Below, in pieces: positions 44,218 to 52,079 of a stretch of 64,000 bases of DNA (the stretch's first letter is position 1; each line of letters starts with the position of its first letter). The stretch covers positions 48,081 to 112,080 of the forward strand of contig JABFGG010000014.1 in the NCBI GenBank assembly GCA_013112575.1. Direction: 5' to 3'. This DNA comes from Chloroflexota bacterium (lineage in GTDB: Bacteria; Chloroflexota; Anaerolineae; Anaerolineales; UBA11579). Under the pieces are notes generated by a model that saw nothing but the letters and a program-made list of their open reading frames with translations, was not told the DNA's origin and did not search any database. The translations under genes and the position numbers were made by a program.

Positions 44218-46128
44218 TTAGAAAAGACCTATGACCTGTCCGGTTTCGAGGTCAAGATCCACGTCGTAGTATGCCGGGCGAGTGGGCAAGCCGGGCATAG
44301 TACTCATCTCGCCAAGCAGCGGATACAGGAAGCCCGCACCAACCGAAGCGCGGATCTCACGGATGGGCACAGTGAAGCCAGTTGGACGGCCTTTTAGCAA
44401 GGGATCATGGCTAAGGCTGAGGTGCGTCTTGGCCATACACATGGGCAGATTATCAAAGCCCAGGCGAGTGTAATCTGCAATTTGCTCTTCAGCTGTTTCA
44501 GAGTATTCCACACCATCTGCGCCATAGATCTGCTTGCAGATGATCTCGATCTTTTCTTTGATACTCAGATCAAGGTCGTATAAGAATTTGAAGTCACTGG
44601 GTTTTTCGCAAGCTTCGATCACGGCTTCGGCTAACAACTTGGCACCTTCACCGGCGCTCATCCAGTGGCGGGAGACGGCGGCATCAGAAGCACCAGCTTC
44701 GATGGAAGCCTTGCGAACCAACTCAACTTCGGCTTCGGTGTCATCTTTGAAGCTGTTTACAGCTACGACGACGGGGATACCGAAGCGCTTGGCATTTTCG
44801 ATATGGGCGATCAGGTTCCCGAGACCGGCTTCGAGTAACTCCAGGTTCTCGTCAATATATGCCGAGTCAAGCGGCGCACCGGCGGTCACTTTGGGACCAC
44901 CACCATGCATCTTGAGGGCGCGAATAGTAGCCACCAAGACCACACAATCGGGGATCAGGTCAGAGTAGCGGCACTTGATGTTAAAGAACTTCTCCATGCC
45001 AATGTCCGCGCCAAAGCCGGATTCAGTGACAACGTAATCGGCCAGCTTGAGGGCAATCTTGTCGGCGATGATGGAACTGTTGCCATGGGCGATGTTGGCG
45101 AAGGGACCAGCGTGCACGAAAACGGGGGTGCCTTCGAGGGTCTGCATCAGAGTGGGTTTGATGGCATCTTTCATCAAGACGGTCATAGCACCCGCTACAC
45201 CAATGTCTTCACAGGTAACGGCGTCACCGGCTTTGCTTTGGGCCACAACAACTTTGCCAAAGCGTTCGCGCATGTCGGCCAGATCGGTGGTCAGGGCCAG
45301 GATAGCCATGATCTCGCTGGCTACGGTGATGTCATAACCCGTTTCGCGAGTGAAGCCTTTTTCTTTGGGGCCCTGGCCGATGGTGATGCCACGCAGCATA
45401 CGGTCATTGACATCGACAACACGTCGCCAGGTAAGGGTTTCAGGATCAATGTCCAGGCGTACGAAGCGGGAAATCTCTTCTTCTGTCAGGTCATCGGGGT
45501 TAGTCTTATCGATGCCCAATTTCTTGAGGCGCTTAAGCATGGCAGGAGCAAATTCGCGCTTGCCGTCTCTAGGCGTTGGGCATAAGCGGCGGAACAAAGC
45601 TTCGTCACTCTGGCGGGACTCGTGGAACATACGCGTATCAATGGCTGCGGCAACCAGGTTGTTGGCAGCGGTGATGGCGTGGATATCGCCCGTGAGGTGC
45701 AAGTTGAAGTCTTCCATGGGGATGACCTGGCTGTAACCACCGCCCGCGGCGCCGCCCTTGATGCCAAAGGTGGGGCCTTGGCTGGGCTGGCGGATGCAGG
45801 CCACTGTGCGCTTCATGAGATGTGCGCCGAGGGCCTGAGCCAGGCCGACGGTTGTGGTGGTTTTGCCCTCACCCAGAGGGGTAGGGGTGATGGCGGTGAC
45901 ATCAATGTACTTGCCCTGGGGCTCGTCCTTGAGTCTTTTAAGCACTTCGAGCTTAACCTTCGCTTTGTAATCGCCGTGAAGTTCAAGCTCGTCTCGTAAA
46001 ACACCTAATTCTTCGGATACCTGGCTGATCGGTTTAAGCGTAGCGGCCTGAGCGATCTCGATATCGGAAGGAACGGGGTCCAGGAGTTTGATGGGGGTGG
46101 GTTTGAATTGCCGGTCTGAAGCTGGCAT
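44218..46128 (-). CDS. fhs: Formate-tetrahydrofolate ligase, long eukaryote-like form
   Basis: The enzyme joins formate to tetrahydrofolate using ATP and supplies one-carbon units. Residues 1-636 carry the ATP site [21 protein letters not shown], then [43 protein letters not shown], and the C-terminal [21 protein letters not shown]. Most bacterial enzymes have about 555 residues. The extra length, the [17 protein letters not shown] and [22 protein letters not shown] insert and the ending [15 protein letters not shown] recall the synthetase domain of eukaryotic C1-THF synthase. GAGGAG lies just upstream of the ATG. It is divergent from lexA. Confidence 0.95.
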   Translation of the reverse strand: MPASDRQFKPTPIKLLDPVPSDIEIAQAATLKPISQVSEELGVLRDELELHGDYKAKVKLEVLKRLKDEPQGKYIDVTAITPTPLGEGKTTTTVGLAQALGAHLMKRTVACIRQPSQGPTFGIKGGAAGGGYSQVIPMEDFNLHLTGDIHAITAANNLVAAAIDTRMFHESRQSDEALFRRLCPTPRDGKREFAPAMLKRLKKLGIDKTNPDDLTEEEISRFVRLDIDPETLTWRRVVDVNDRMLRGITIGQGPKEKGFTRETGYDITVASEIMAILALTTDLADMRERFGKVVVAQSKAGDAVTCEDIGVAGAMTVLMKDAIKPTLMQTLEGTPVFVHAGPFANIAHGNSSIIADKIALKLADYVVTESGFGADIGMEKFFNIKCRYSDLIPDCVVLVATIRALKMHGGGPKVTAGAPLDSAYIDENLELLEAGLGNLIAHIENAKRFGIPVVVAVNSFKDDTEAEVELVRKASIEAGASDAAVSRHWMSAGEGAKLLAEAVIEACEKPSDFKFLYDLDLSIKEKIEIICKQIYGADGVEYSETAEEQIADYTRLGFDNLPMCMAKTHLSLSHDPLLKGRPTGFTVPIREIRASVGAGFLYPLLGEMSTMPGLPTRPAYYDVDLDLETGQVIGLF

Positions 46129-46169
46129 GATGTTCTCCTCAAAAGAAATAATTCGGATGTGTATGGCAT

Positions 46170-46198
46170 ATTATCTCGCCAGATGTATAAGAATGCAA
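46170..46198 (-). promoter_or_regulatory. Promoter of fhs
   Basis: On the minus strand TTGCAT, 17 bases and GATAAT form a plausible housekeeping promoter about 40 bases upstream of the fhs ATG. The GntR-like palindrome at 46212 lies 13 bases further upstream, in a position usual for an activator. Confidence 0.6.
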
Positions 46199-46211
46199 GG
46201 GAAGCCTGTCC

Positions 46212-46224
46212 CTTGTCTGACAAG
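46212..46224. promoter_or_regulatory. GntR/FadR-type operator-like palindrome, copy 2
   Basis: CTTGTCTGACAAG is a perfect 6-bp inverted repeat around one base, identical to the core at 19556. It lies just upstream of the fhs -35 box and about 60 bases upstream of the lexA -35 box. Confidence 0.55.
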
Positions 46225-46279
46225 ACAAATGCCCTTCAATTTCATTAATGTTCTGTTAATCTTACGTTCTACGATTTGC

Positions 46280-46308
46280 TTGACACCGAACGCATGTTCG
46301 TGTATATT
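46280..46308 (+). promoter_or_regulatory. Promoter of lexA
   Basis: TTGACA, a 17-base spacer and TATATT form a strong promoter. The LexA box at 46287 fills the spacer, so LexA would block its own transcription. Confidence 0.85.
46287..46300. promoter_or_regulatory. LexA box (SOS operator)
   Basis: CGAAC-GCAT-GTTCG is a perfect match to the Gram-positive-type LexA operator CGAAC-N4-GTTCG, lying between the -35 and -10 boxes of lexA. It shows that the SOS system here is autoregulated. Confidence 0.92.
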
Positions 46309-46404
46309 CATAGCACAAATGTACAATTATTCAATCTACTAGAGATAGGTTGAATTTAAGAGTTTGCCTCACAAACTCAGCCCTGCTCCAAAGGAGTGTA
46401 GATT

Positions 46405-47124
46405 ATGATGATGGCGAAACGACGCAAAGGTCTCAGTGACCGTCATAAAAAAATACTGGAAGTGCTGGAAGATTACCAAGACAATGTAGGTTACCCGCCT
46501 TCCATCCGGGAGATTGGGAAAGCAGCCAACATTTCTTCCACTTCCGTGGTGAACTATTACCTCAACCAACTTGAGGAAGACGGCTACATCGAGCGTGACC
46601 GCAAGATCTCACGTGGTGTGCGCCTGGTCAAGACGGTGGCTGGTGAACTAAAAGAAACAGCAGGATCGGTGGCTAGCGCTATCGATGAAATGTTCCGCAT
46701 TCCAGTTGTTGGTCGTATCGTGGCCAGTGCTCCTGCGCCTGTGCCGGCCAGTGATTTCGATTATTACGATGCAGAAACTGGTGTGGATGTGGCTCGCAGC
46801 CTGTTGCCCTCCAAAGAGAAATCGGAAGAGTTGTACGCCCTTGAAGTAGACGGCGACTCGATGATCGATGCCATGGTCAATGACGGCGACATCGTCATCA
46901 TGAAAAAGGCCAGCAATGCCACTAATGGTGAAATGGTCTCTGTATGGTTGACCGATAAAGACGAGACCACGCTAAAGTATTTCTACAAAGAAAACGGGCG
47001 TGTGCGTCTGCAACCCGCCAACCCCACGATGGACCCGATCATGATCGATGATCCCAGCACGCTGGAAATCCAGGGTAAGGTTGTAATGGTCATTCGGCAG
47101 GTAGAAGGCGCCAAAGCCGTATAA
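46405..47124 (+). CDS. lexA: SOS repressor LexA
   Basis: LexA represses DNA-damage genes and cleaves itself when RecA is activated. The N-terminal winged helix is present (YPPSIREIGKAANISSTSVV, then NQLEEDGYIERDRKISRGVRL). The C-terminal peptidase has the catalytic Ser in ALEVDGDSMIDAMVNDGD and Lys in TTLKYFYKENG. The cleavage region reads VVGRIVASAPAPVP, so the scissile pair is Ala-Ser instead of the usual Ala-Gly. AAGGAG lies eight bases upstream of the first of three consecutive ATG codons. A LexA box lies in the promoter. The length of 239 is slightly above the usual 200-230. Confidence 0.95.
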   Translation: MMMAKRRKGLSDRHKKILEVLEDYQDNVGYPPSIREIGKAANISSTSVVNYYLNQLEEDGYIERDRKISRGVRLVKTVAGELKETAGSVASAIDEMFRIPVVGRIVASAPAPVPASDFDYYDAETGVDVARSLLPSKEKSEELYALEVDGDSMIDAMVNDGDIVIMKKASNATNGEMVSVWLTDKDETTLKYFYKENGRVRLQPANPTMDPIMIDDPSTLEIQGKVVMVIRQVEGAKAV

Positions 47125-47156
47125 CAAACAAAGATAGTTGTACAAAACGCAAAAGA

Positions 47157-47184
47157 CAGCGTCCAGAAATGGGCGTTGTTTTTT
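47157..47184 (+). terminator. lexA intrinsic terminator
   Basis: CAGCGTCC and GGGCGTTG form an 8-bp stem (two G-T pairs) around AGAAAT, followed by TTTTTT. It lies 33 bases after the lexA stop. Confidence 0.8.
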
Positions 47185-47354
47185 AATTACTCGCGAATCA
47201 CAAACAAGATAAGGACTACACTCTTCTTTCCAAGAATTATTGATACAATCAAGTAGACCCGTTTTGTAAAGTTTACCTTTCAACCGCCGTCATCTCCCTA
47301 GGCATCCCCAAATATCGCCGCACCAACCGGGAGTGTCTACAACTTTTTTGGGTA

Positions 47355-48497
47355 ATGCTAATGTCCACTTTCCATAGATATATTTGTGTTATCGGCATAG
47401 CTTTATTTTCCAGTATCGCTTGCAGTGCACCCTCGACTGCGGAGATACCAACGAACACATCACCCCCTGTGCAAGCCAGCGATACTCCCCTGCCTGCTGC
47501 CACCAATACCCCGGAACCAACGCCAACCCATACAAGCATTCCCACCATTACAAACACACCAGAGCTTACGGCAACATTCGACCCGGAAAATCCCTGGTCC
47601 GAATTGACCCCGCTAGTCGAGGCGCGTTCCGAGATGCCAGTGGCAGTTTTGGACGGCCGCCTCTATATCTCCGGTGGACTGGCCGACCGGAGCATTTCGG
47701 GAGTAACGAGCGGCTATGAAACACTCGATTCATTCGAAGTTTATGATCCAGCTACGAATACCTGGCGAACGCTCCCCCAACTCCCTGAACCACGCCACCA
47801 TCATATGTCCGTTGGTTATGATGGCCTGATCTACGTGTTCGGCGGCCTCACTGCCGAAATATGGACACCGTCTGATAATGTGTGGACCTTCAACCCGACC
47901 ACAGACACCTGGGCAGAAAAAGAACCCATGTTGCAAGCATCCGGCGCGGGGGCCGCGGTTGTGCTGGATGAATACATTTATATAGTAGGTGGCGAACCTG
48001 ATGGACAGGCTTTACTCCGTTATCACCCAGCCAGCGACTCATGGACTGAACTCAGCAAGATGTCCGAACGACGCGAACATACCGCAGCGGTGGCCCTTAA
48101 CGGCATGATCTATGTAATTGGCGGACGTTGGCAAGTCTCTGGGGGCCTATCTGGCTTCATTGACCACATCAGCGTTGAAGTTTACGACCCGGAAACAGAT
48201 ACCTGGACTTCAGCAGCTTCCACCAACCGCCCACATACGGGCCATGCAGCAGTTGTCCTCGATGAGAGGATCTACGTTTTTGGCGGAGAGGTTCTAACCC
48301 TGTTCAGCACGTCAAATGTTGTCGAGTACTATGATCCTGGCACAGACATCTGGACACTTAGCCCTCCAATGCCAGAACGTTTGCATGGCATCAGTGCTGG
48401 AGTGATCGGTGACATCATCTATATTCCCGGGGGCTCTACCAAAGTTGGGGATGCTATCAACAGTAATGCGTTGTGGATGTATCAACCAAATAACTAA
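47355..48497 (+). CDS. Kelch-repeat lipoprotein
   Basis: The lipobox (GIALFSSIAC-SAP) is followed by a Thr/Pro-rich linker and then about 310 residues of Kelch repeats. These show the DGRLYISGGL / DGLIYVFGGLT / DEYIYIVGGEP / NGMIYVIGGRW / DERIYVFGGEV / GDIIYIPGGST blades with YDPATNTWR-type ends. Six blades make a complete six-bladed propeller. It is exported and anchored outside the membrane. The binding partner is unknown. It may start at the second ATG (47361). It precedes the polysaccharide-type genes on the same strand. Confidence 0.85.
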   Translation: MLMSTFHRYICVIGIALFSSIACSAPSTAEIPTNTSPPVQASDTPLPAATNTPEPTPTHTSIPTITNTPELTATFDPENPWSELTPLVEARSEMPVAVLDGRLYISGGLADRSISGVTSGYETLDSFEVYDPATNTWRTLPQLPEPRHHHMSVGYDGLIYVFGGLTAEIWTPSDNVWTFNPTTDTWAEKEPMLQASGAGAAVVLDEYIYIVGGEPDGQALLRYHPASDSWTELSKMSERREHTAAVALNGMIYVIGGRWQVSGGLSGFIDHISVEVYDPETDTWTSAASTNRPHTGHAAVVLDERIYVFGGEVLTLFSTSNVVEYYDPGTDIWTLSPPMPERLHGISAGVIGDIIYIPGGSTKVGDAINSNALWMYQPNN

Positions 48498-48535
48498 TAA
48501 AAGCCGCCCCCTTTAGCTCGGAGCATAAGCCTGCC

Positions 48536-48563
48536 TTGCTTCCGACATACCTGATAGTACAAT
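48536..48563 (+). promoter_or_regulatory. Possible leaderless promoter of the sugar transferase gene
   Basis: TTGCTT, 16 bases and TACAAT form a promoter-like pair. The TACAAT ends six bases before the GTG start at 48570, and no Shine-Dalgarno sequence is present, so the transcript would start at the initiation codon. Confidence 0.5.
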
Positions 48564-48569
48564 TCCTGT

Positions 48570-49199
48570 GTGTCCCAACGTTCTGGAACCCCCTTTAGCA
48601 AACGATTATTCGATCTCACGCTGACGATCATTGGCGGAGCAGTCATTTCGCCGTTCATACTGCTCCTCGCGTTGCTGGTGCGCATCTACCACGGCGCACC
48701 GGTACTGTTCAGGCACACGCGTCCCGGATACAAAGGCAGACCCTTCACGCTCTACAAGTTCCGCACGATGAGCAATGCTAAAGATGAAAGCGGACAGCCC
48801 TTGCCAGATGCAGAACGCCTGACCAAATTCGGCAAATTCCTGCGCTCGACGAGCCTGGATGAGTTACCCGAGCTTTACAACGTGTTGCGCGGGGAGATGA
48901 GCCTGGTGGGGCCAAGGCCACTGTTGATGCAATACCTGGAACGCTACTCGCCAGAGCAAGCCCGCCGCCACGACGTGCTGCCGGGCATTACGGGATGGGC
49001 GCAGGTCAACGGGCGGAATAATGTTTCCTGGGAGGACAAGTTTGCATTGGACGTGTGGTACGTGGACAACTGGTCCTTGTGGCTGGATATCAAGACCCTG
49101 GCTAAAACGCTTTTGAAAGTGGTGGTGCGTGAAGGCATCAACGAACCGGGCAACGCCACGGCGCGGGAGTTCATGGGGACGCAGGGGGAATCTTCCTAA
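48570..49199 (+). CDS. Undecaprenyl-phosphate sugar phosphotransferase
   Basis: The enzyme transfers a sugar-1-phosphate from a nucleotide sugar to a lipid carrier, the first step of surface polysaccharide or glycan synthesis. The 209-residue protein has an N-terminal membrane helix (LFDLTLTIIGGAVISPFILLLALLV), then the family block FTLYKFRTMSNAKDESG, LRSTSLDELPELYNVLRGEMSLVGPRP and LPGITGWAQVNGRNN. It starts at GTG; no Shine-Dalgarno sequence is visible. The short form lacks the extra N-terminal helices of WbaP. It heads a plus-strand run with a transporter and the E1/PglD genes. Confidence 0.92.
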   Translation: MSQRSGTPFSKRLFDLTLTIIGGAVISPFILLLALLVRIYHGAPVLFRHTRPGYKGRPFTLYKFRTMSNAKDESGQPLPDAERLTKFGKFLRSTSLDELPELYNVLRGEMSLVGPRPLLMQYLERYSPEQARRHDVLPGITGWAQVNGRNNVSWEDKFALDVWYVDNWSLWLDIKTLAKTLLKVVVREGINEPGNATAREFMGTQGESS

Positions 49200-49203
49200 A
49201 ACT

Positions 49204-50151
49204 ATGTCGCAAGCCTATTTGCTGGCATCAATCGCAATCGCGCTGTGGAGCACCAGCGCGTATTTGAGCCGCCTGATCGCCATAGAATCCCAATTTGTGC
49301 TGGTCAATCTGATCTTCCTGTTCGCAGCCATTACACTGGGCGTTTACGTATGGATACTGCGAAACAGAAGGAAACTGGAAGTAAAAGCGAACTTCCACAA
49401 GCAGTATCTCTTTTGGGGTGTGTTCGGCTATTTCCTGTATTCATTGCCACTAATCCAAAGTTTGCGAGCCTTTGACAGTGCTTCTGAAGCCACCATCCTT
49501 AACTACACCTGGCCGGTATTTACCGTGCTGTTTTCCAGTGTGCTGTTCCGCAAAATATCCTCCCATAGATCACAAGCCACGAAATGGCTGGAAACGCTGG
49601 CGATTGGACTGGGCTTCCTGGCGGTGGTATTGGTGGCAACTGAGGGTCAATTAGGCAAAGTCGAAATAGCCAACCCGGCGGGCGTATTGTGGGGATTGCT
49701 AAGTGGGCTATCCTACGGCATCTTTTCGGCTTACAGCGCGCGGCTCTCCGAGAACGAACAACCTGTGTTCCTGCTCACCGCCATCCTTATCAGTCTTATT
49801 CTGACAACGCCTATGGGGCTATGGGAATACCAGCAGTTGGGTGGTCTGAGCCGCGGAGGAGTGTTGATCGCCTTTATCCTGGGTGTGTTCATGAGCGGCT
49901 TTGCCTACATCGCCTGGACGGGTGCCCTGCGGCTGGCAAAAGCCCAAAACAAAATCCCCCAGATCGCGGCTCTCATTTTTATGCTACCCCCACTATCGTT
50001 AAGCATTGTTGCCATCTTCTTGAAAGAGAGCAATCTGACCAGGCCATACTTTGCATTATCTGTCGTGCTGGTGATCTTGAGTTCGGTGTTGGCTCAGCGC
50101 GCAGAGGGGATTAGCAAGAGGGTTCAAAAAGCCTTCCCCAGGCAAGTATAA
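49204..50151 (+). CDS. EamA-family (DMT) transporter
   Basis: The 316-residue protein has ten hydrophobic helices in two EamA repeats; typical segments are SIAIALWSTSAYLSRL, FDSASEATILNYTWPVFTVLF, and VLWGLLSGLSYGIFSAYSARL. These carriers export amino acids, nucleotide sugars or metabolites; the substrate is unknown. The ORF track begins upstream inside the sugar transferase gene, but the ATG at 49204 begins at the first helix. It starts five bases after the sugar transferase stop, so the two are co-transcribed. Confidence 0.88.
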   Translation: MSQAYLLASIAIALWSTSAYLSRLIAIESQFVLVNLIFLFAAITLGVYVWILRNRRKLEVKANFHKQYLFWGVFGYFLYSLPLIQSLRAFDSASEATILNYTWPVFTVLFSSVLFRKISSHRSQATKWLETLAIGLGFLAVVLVATEGQLGKVEIANPAGVLWGLLSGLSYGIFSAYSARLSENEQPVFLLTAILISLILTTPMGLWEYQQLGGLSRGGVLIAFILGVFMSGFAYIAWTGALRLAKAQNKIPQIAALIFMLPPLSLSIVAIFLKESNLTRPYFALSVVLVILSSVLAQRAEGISKRVQKAFPRQV

Positions 50152-50152
50152 T
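50147..50152 (+). promoter_or_regulatory. Possible near-leaderless promoter of the E1 alpha gene
   Basis: TATAAT overlaps the end of the EamA gene and lies nine bases before the E1 alpha ATG. TTCAAA lies 18 bases further upstream as a weak -35. No Shine-Dalgarno sequence is present. Confidence 0.45.
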
Positions 50153-50161
50153 TCCCCCGCT

Positions 50162-51058
50162 ATGCCCGACAACCAAGCTCTCTACGAAGAACTCTACCGC
50201 ATCCGACGTTTTGAAGAAACTGTGCTGGAACGCTTCAGCAGTGGAGTGTTCTACGGCACGACGCATACCTATATAGGCCAGGAGGCCAACGCTGTGGGAG
50301 TGCTGGCCCACCTGAATGAAGACGACATCGTCTTCAGCAACCATCGCTGCCACGGGCACTTCCTGGCCTACGGCGGCGATATGCGTGGCCTGTTCGCTGA
50401 ACTGATGGGCAAGCCAACTGGCATTGTGGGCGGGCGCGGCGGCTCGCAGCACATCCACTGGAAGGATTTTTACTCCAACGGCATTCTGGGCAGCACGGTG
50501 CCAGCGGCGACGGGTATGGCCCTTGGAGAGAAACTCAAAGGGACTGACGCCATCGCCATCGTATTCATGAGCGATGGCACTTTGGGTGAAGGGGTGGTTT
50601 ACGAGAGCCTCAACATGGCCTCGCTGTGGAATGCCCCCATCCTCTACGTGGTGGAAAACAACGAGATCGCCCAAACTACACCCATCGAGCTTGGGGTGGC
50701 GGGCAGCATTGCCGGGCGCTTTGAGGCTTTTGACATCCCTAGTAAGGAACTGGATACCAGCGATGTAGTAGAGATCCTGCCGGTAGCCGGGGGCCTTATC
50801 GAGGAGATGCGACAACAAAGTCAGCCGCGCGCCTTGATACTGGATACCTGTCGCTTCGGCCCCCACTCGAAAGGGGATGATACACGCGATGAAGCGCTGG
50901 TGGCCCAAATGCGCGCCGAGCGTGACCCGCTCAACATCCATGCCCCCCGTCTGAGTGCGGAAGAGCGCCAAAGTGTTGAAAGTGAAATAGATAGCGCGGT
51001 TGACCGTGCCTTTGAAACTGCGCTGGCTGATCCAGAGGCGGAAGCGACTCTCCCATGA
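50162..51058 (+). CDS. 2-oxoacid dehydrogenase E1 component, alpha subunit
   Basis: This is the thiamine-diphosphate enzyme subunit that decarboxylates a 2-oxo acid. The cofactor motif reads FMSDGTLGEGVVYESLNMAS with the closing ENN, and the active-site His block is VFSNHRCHGHFLAYGGDM. GGRGGSQHIH and GILGSTVPAATGMALGEKL are other family segments. At 298 residues it is shorter than typical PdhA (about 330-370). It is followed by the beta subunit with a four-base overlap and by a lipoyl/acyltransferase fusion. The substrate (pyruvate, branched 2-oxo acid or other) cannot be deduced. Confidence 0.92.
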   Translation: MPDNQALYEELYRIRRFEETVLERFSSGVFYGTTHTYIGQEANAVGVLAHLNEDDIVFSNHRCHGHFLAYGGDMRGLFAELMGKPTGIVGGRGGSQHIHWKDFYSNGILGSTVPAATGMALGEKLKGTDAIAIVFMSDGTLGEGVVYESLNMASLWNAPILYVVENNEIAQTTPIELGVAGSIAGRFEAFDIPSKELDTSDVVEILPVAGGLIEEMRQQSQPRALILDTCRFGPHSKGDDTRDEALVAQMRAERDPLNIHAPRLSAEERQSVESEIDSAVDRAFETALADPEAEATLP

Positions 51059-52071
51059 CCACCGTTCTAGAATCCCTAAACCAGGCCCTGCATGGAGCCA
51101 TGGGTGCCGATGAAAGCGTTTACTTGCTGGGCGAAGATATGCTGGACCCTTATGGCGGGGCCTTTAAGGTCAGCAAAGGTCTATCAACTGCATATCCGGA
51201 GCGTGTGCTAACTACGCCGGTTTCGGAGGCGGGCATGGTGGGCATTGCCGGGGGTATGGCGCTACGCGGCCTGCGGCCCGTGGTGGAGATCATGTTCGGG
51301 GATTTCACTACCCTGATCGCTGACCAGTTGATCAACAGCATCAGTAAGTTCCGCTGGATGTACAACGACCAGGTGACCGTGCCGCTGGTGGTGCGCACTC
51401 CCATGGGCGGGCGGCGCGGTTACGGGCCGACCCACAGCCAGACCATGGAAAAATATTTCCTGGGTGCGCCCGGCTTGAAGGTGGTAGCGCCGTGTGCATT
51501 GGGGAACCCCGGAGAGCTGCTAAAGCAGGTCATCCTGGAAGAAAACGACCCTGTGCTTTTCGTTGAGAATAAATTGCTTTACCTGCAAAAGGTGATGGAT
51601 GAGGCAGCCCTGGCCGAATTCGAAAGCACTGAATATCTGGTCCCTGGCGAATATCCTTCCTACGAACTGACAGTACGCGGGGCACCACCTCCAGTTATCA
51701 CTATCGCAGCTTACGGTTACATGGCCGAGCTGGCCCGCGAGGCTGCCCAACAACTGGCATTTGAACACGAGATCTTTGTGCAGATTTTGATTCCCACCCA
51801 ATTGTCATTCGAGGACAACCTCTTCATCGAGGAAATCCTGCTGCCCAATCTGGAGCGAAGCCAACGCTTATTGACAGTAGAAGAGGGCACGCTGAGCATG
51901 GGCTGGGGAGCGGAAGTAATAACGCGAGCGAGCCATGCACTGGGACCTAAACTGCAAAAAGTGGGGCGTGTGGCAGCAGCAGAGATTCCTATCCCTGCTT
52001 CCGTACCGATGGAAAGAGCCATGCTGCCGCAGGTTGAAGATATTGTGGCAGCAGCGCGTTCAATGGTATAA
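51055..52071 (+). CDS. 2-oxoacid dehydrogenase E1 component, beta subunit
   Basis: The 338-residue beta subunit pairs with E1 alpha to form the alpha2-beta2 decarboxylase. Conserved blocks are VYLLGEDMLDPYGGAFKVSKGL, TPVSEAGMVGIAGGMALRGLRPVVEIMFGDF with the Glu that activates the thiamine ring, TPMGGRRGYGPTHSQTMEK with the active-site His, and LLTVEEGTLSMGWGAEV in the C-terminal domain. It overlaps the alpha gene as ATGA and lies eight bases before the fusion gene, so all three are one transcript. Confidence 0.93.
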   Translation: MTTVLESLNQALHGAMGADESVYLLGEDMLDPYGGAFKVSKGLSTAYPERVLTTPVSEAGMVGIAGGMALRGLRPVVEIMFGDFTTLIADQLINSISKFRWMYNDQVTVPLVVRTPMGGRRGYGPTHSQTMEKYFLGAPGLKVVAPCALGNPGELLKQVILEENDPVLFVENKLLYLQKVMDEAALAEFESTEYLVPGEYPSYELTVRGAPPPVITIAAYGYMAELAREAAQQLAFEHEIFVQILIPTQLSFEDNLFIEEILLPNLERSQRLLTVEEGTLSMGWGAEVITRASHALGPKLQKVGRVAAAEIPIPASVPMERAMLPQVEDIVAAARSMV

Positions 52072-52079
52072 CACCCGCC

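Noticed and set aside
46129-46404. THF or glycine riboswitch upstream of fhs
   Set aside because: No conserved core was seen; the region is explained by promoters, the LexA box and a palindrome.
47273-47557. Minus-strand ORF of 94 codons ahead of the Kelch gene
   Set aside because: It mostly overlaps the signal peptide and linker region of the Kelch lipoprotein in antisense and has no ribosome-binding site.
50111-50971. Minus-strand ORF of 286 codons
   Set aside because: It lies opposite the E1 alpha gene, whose motifs are clear, and has no protein-like features of its own.
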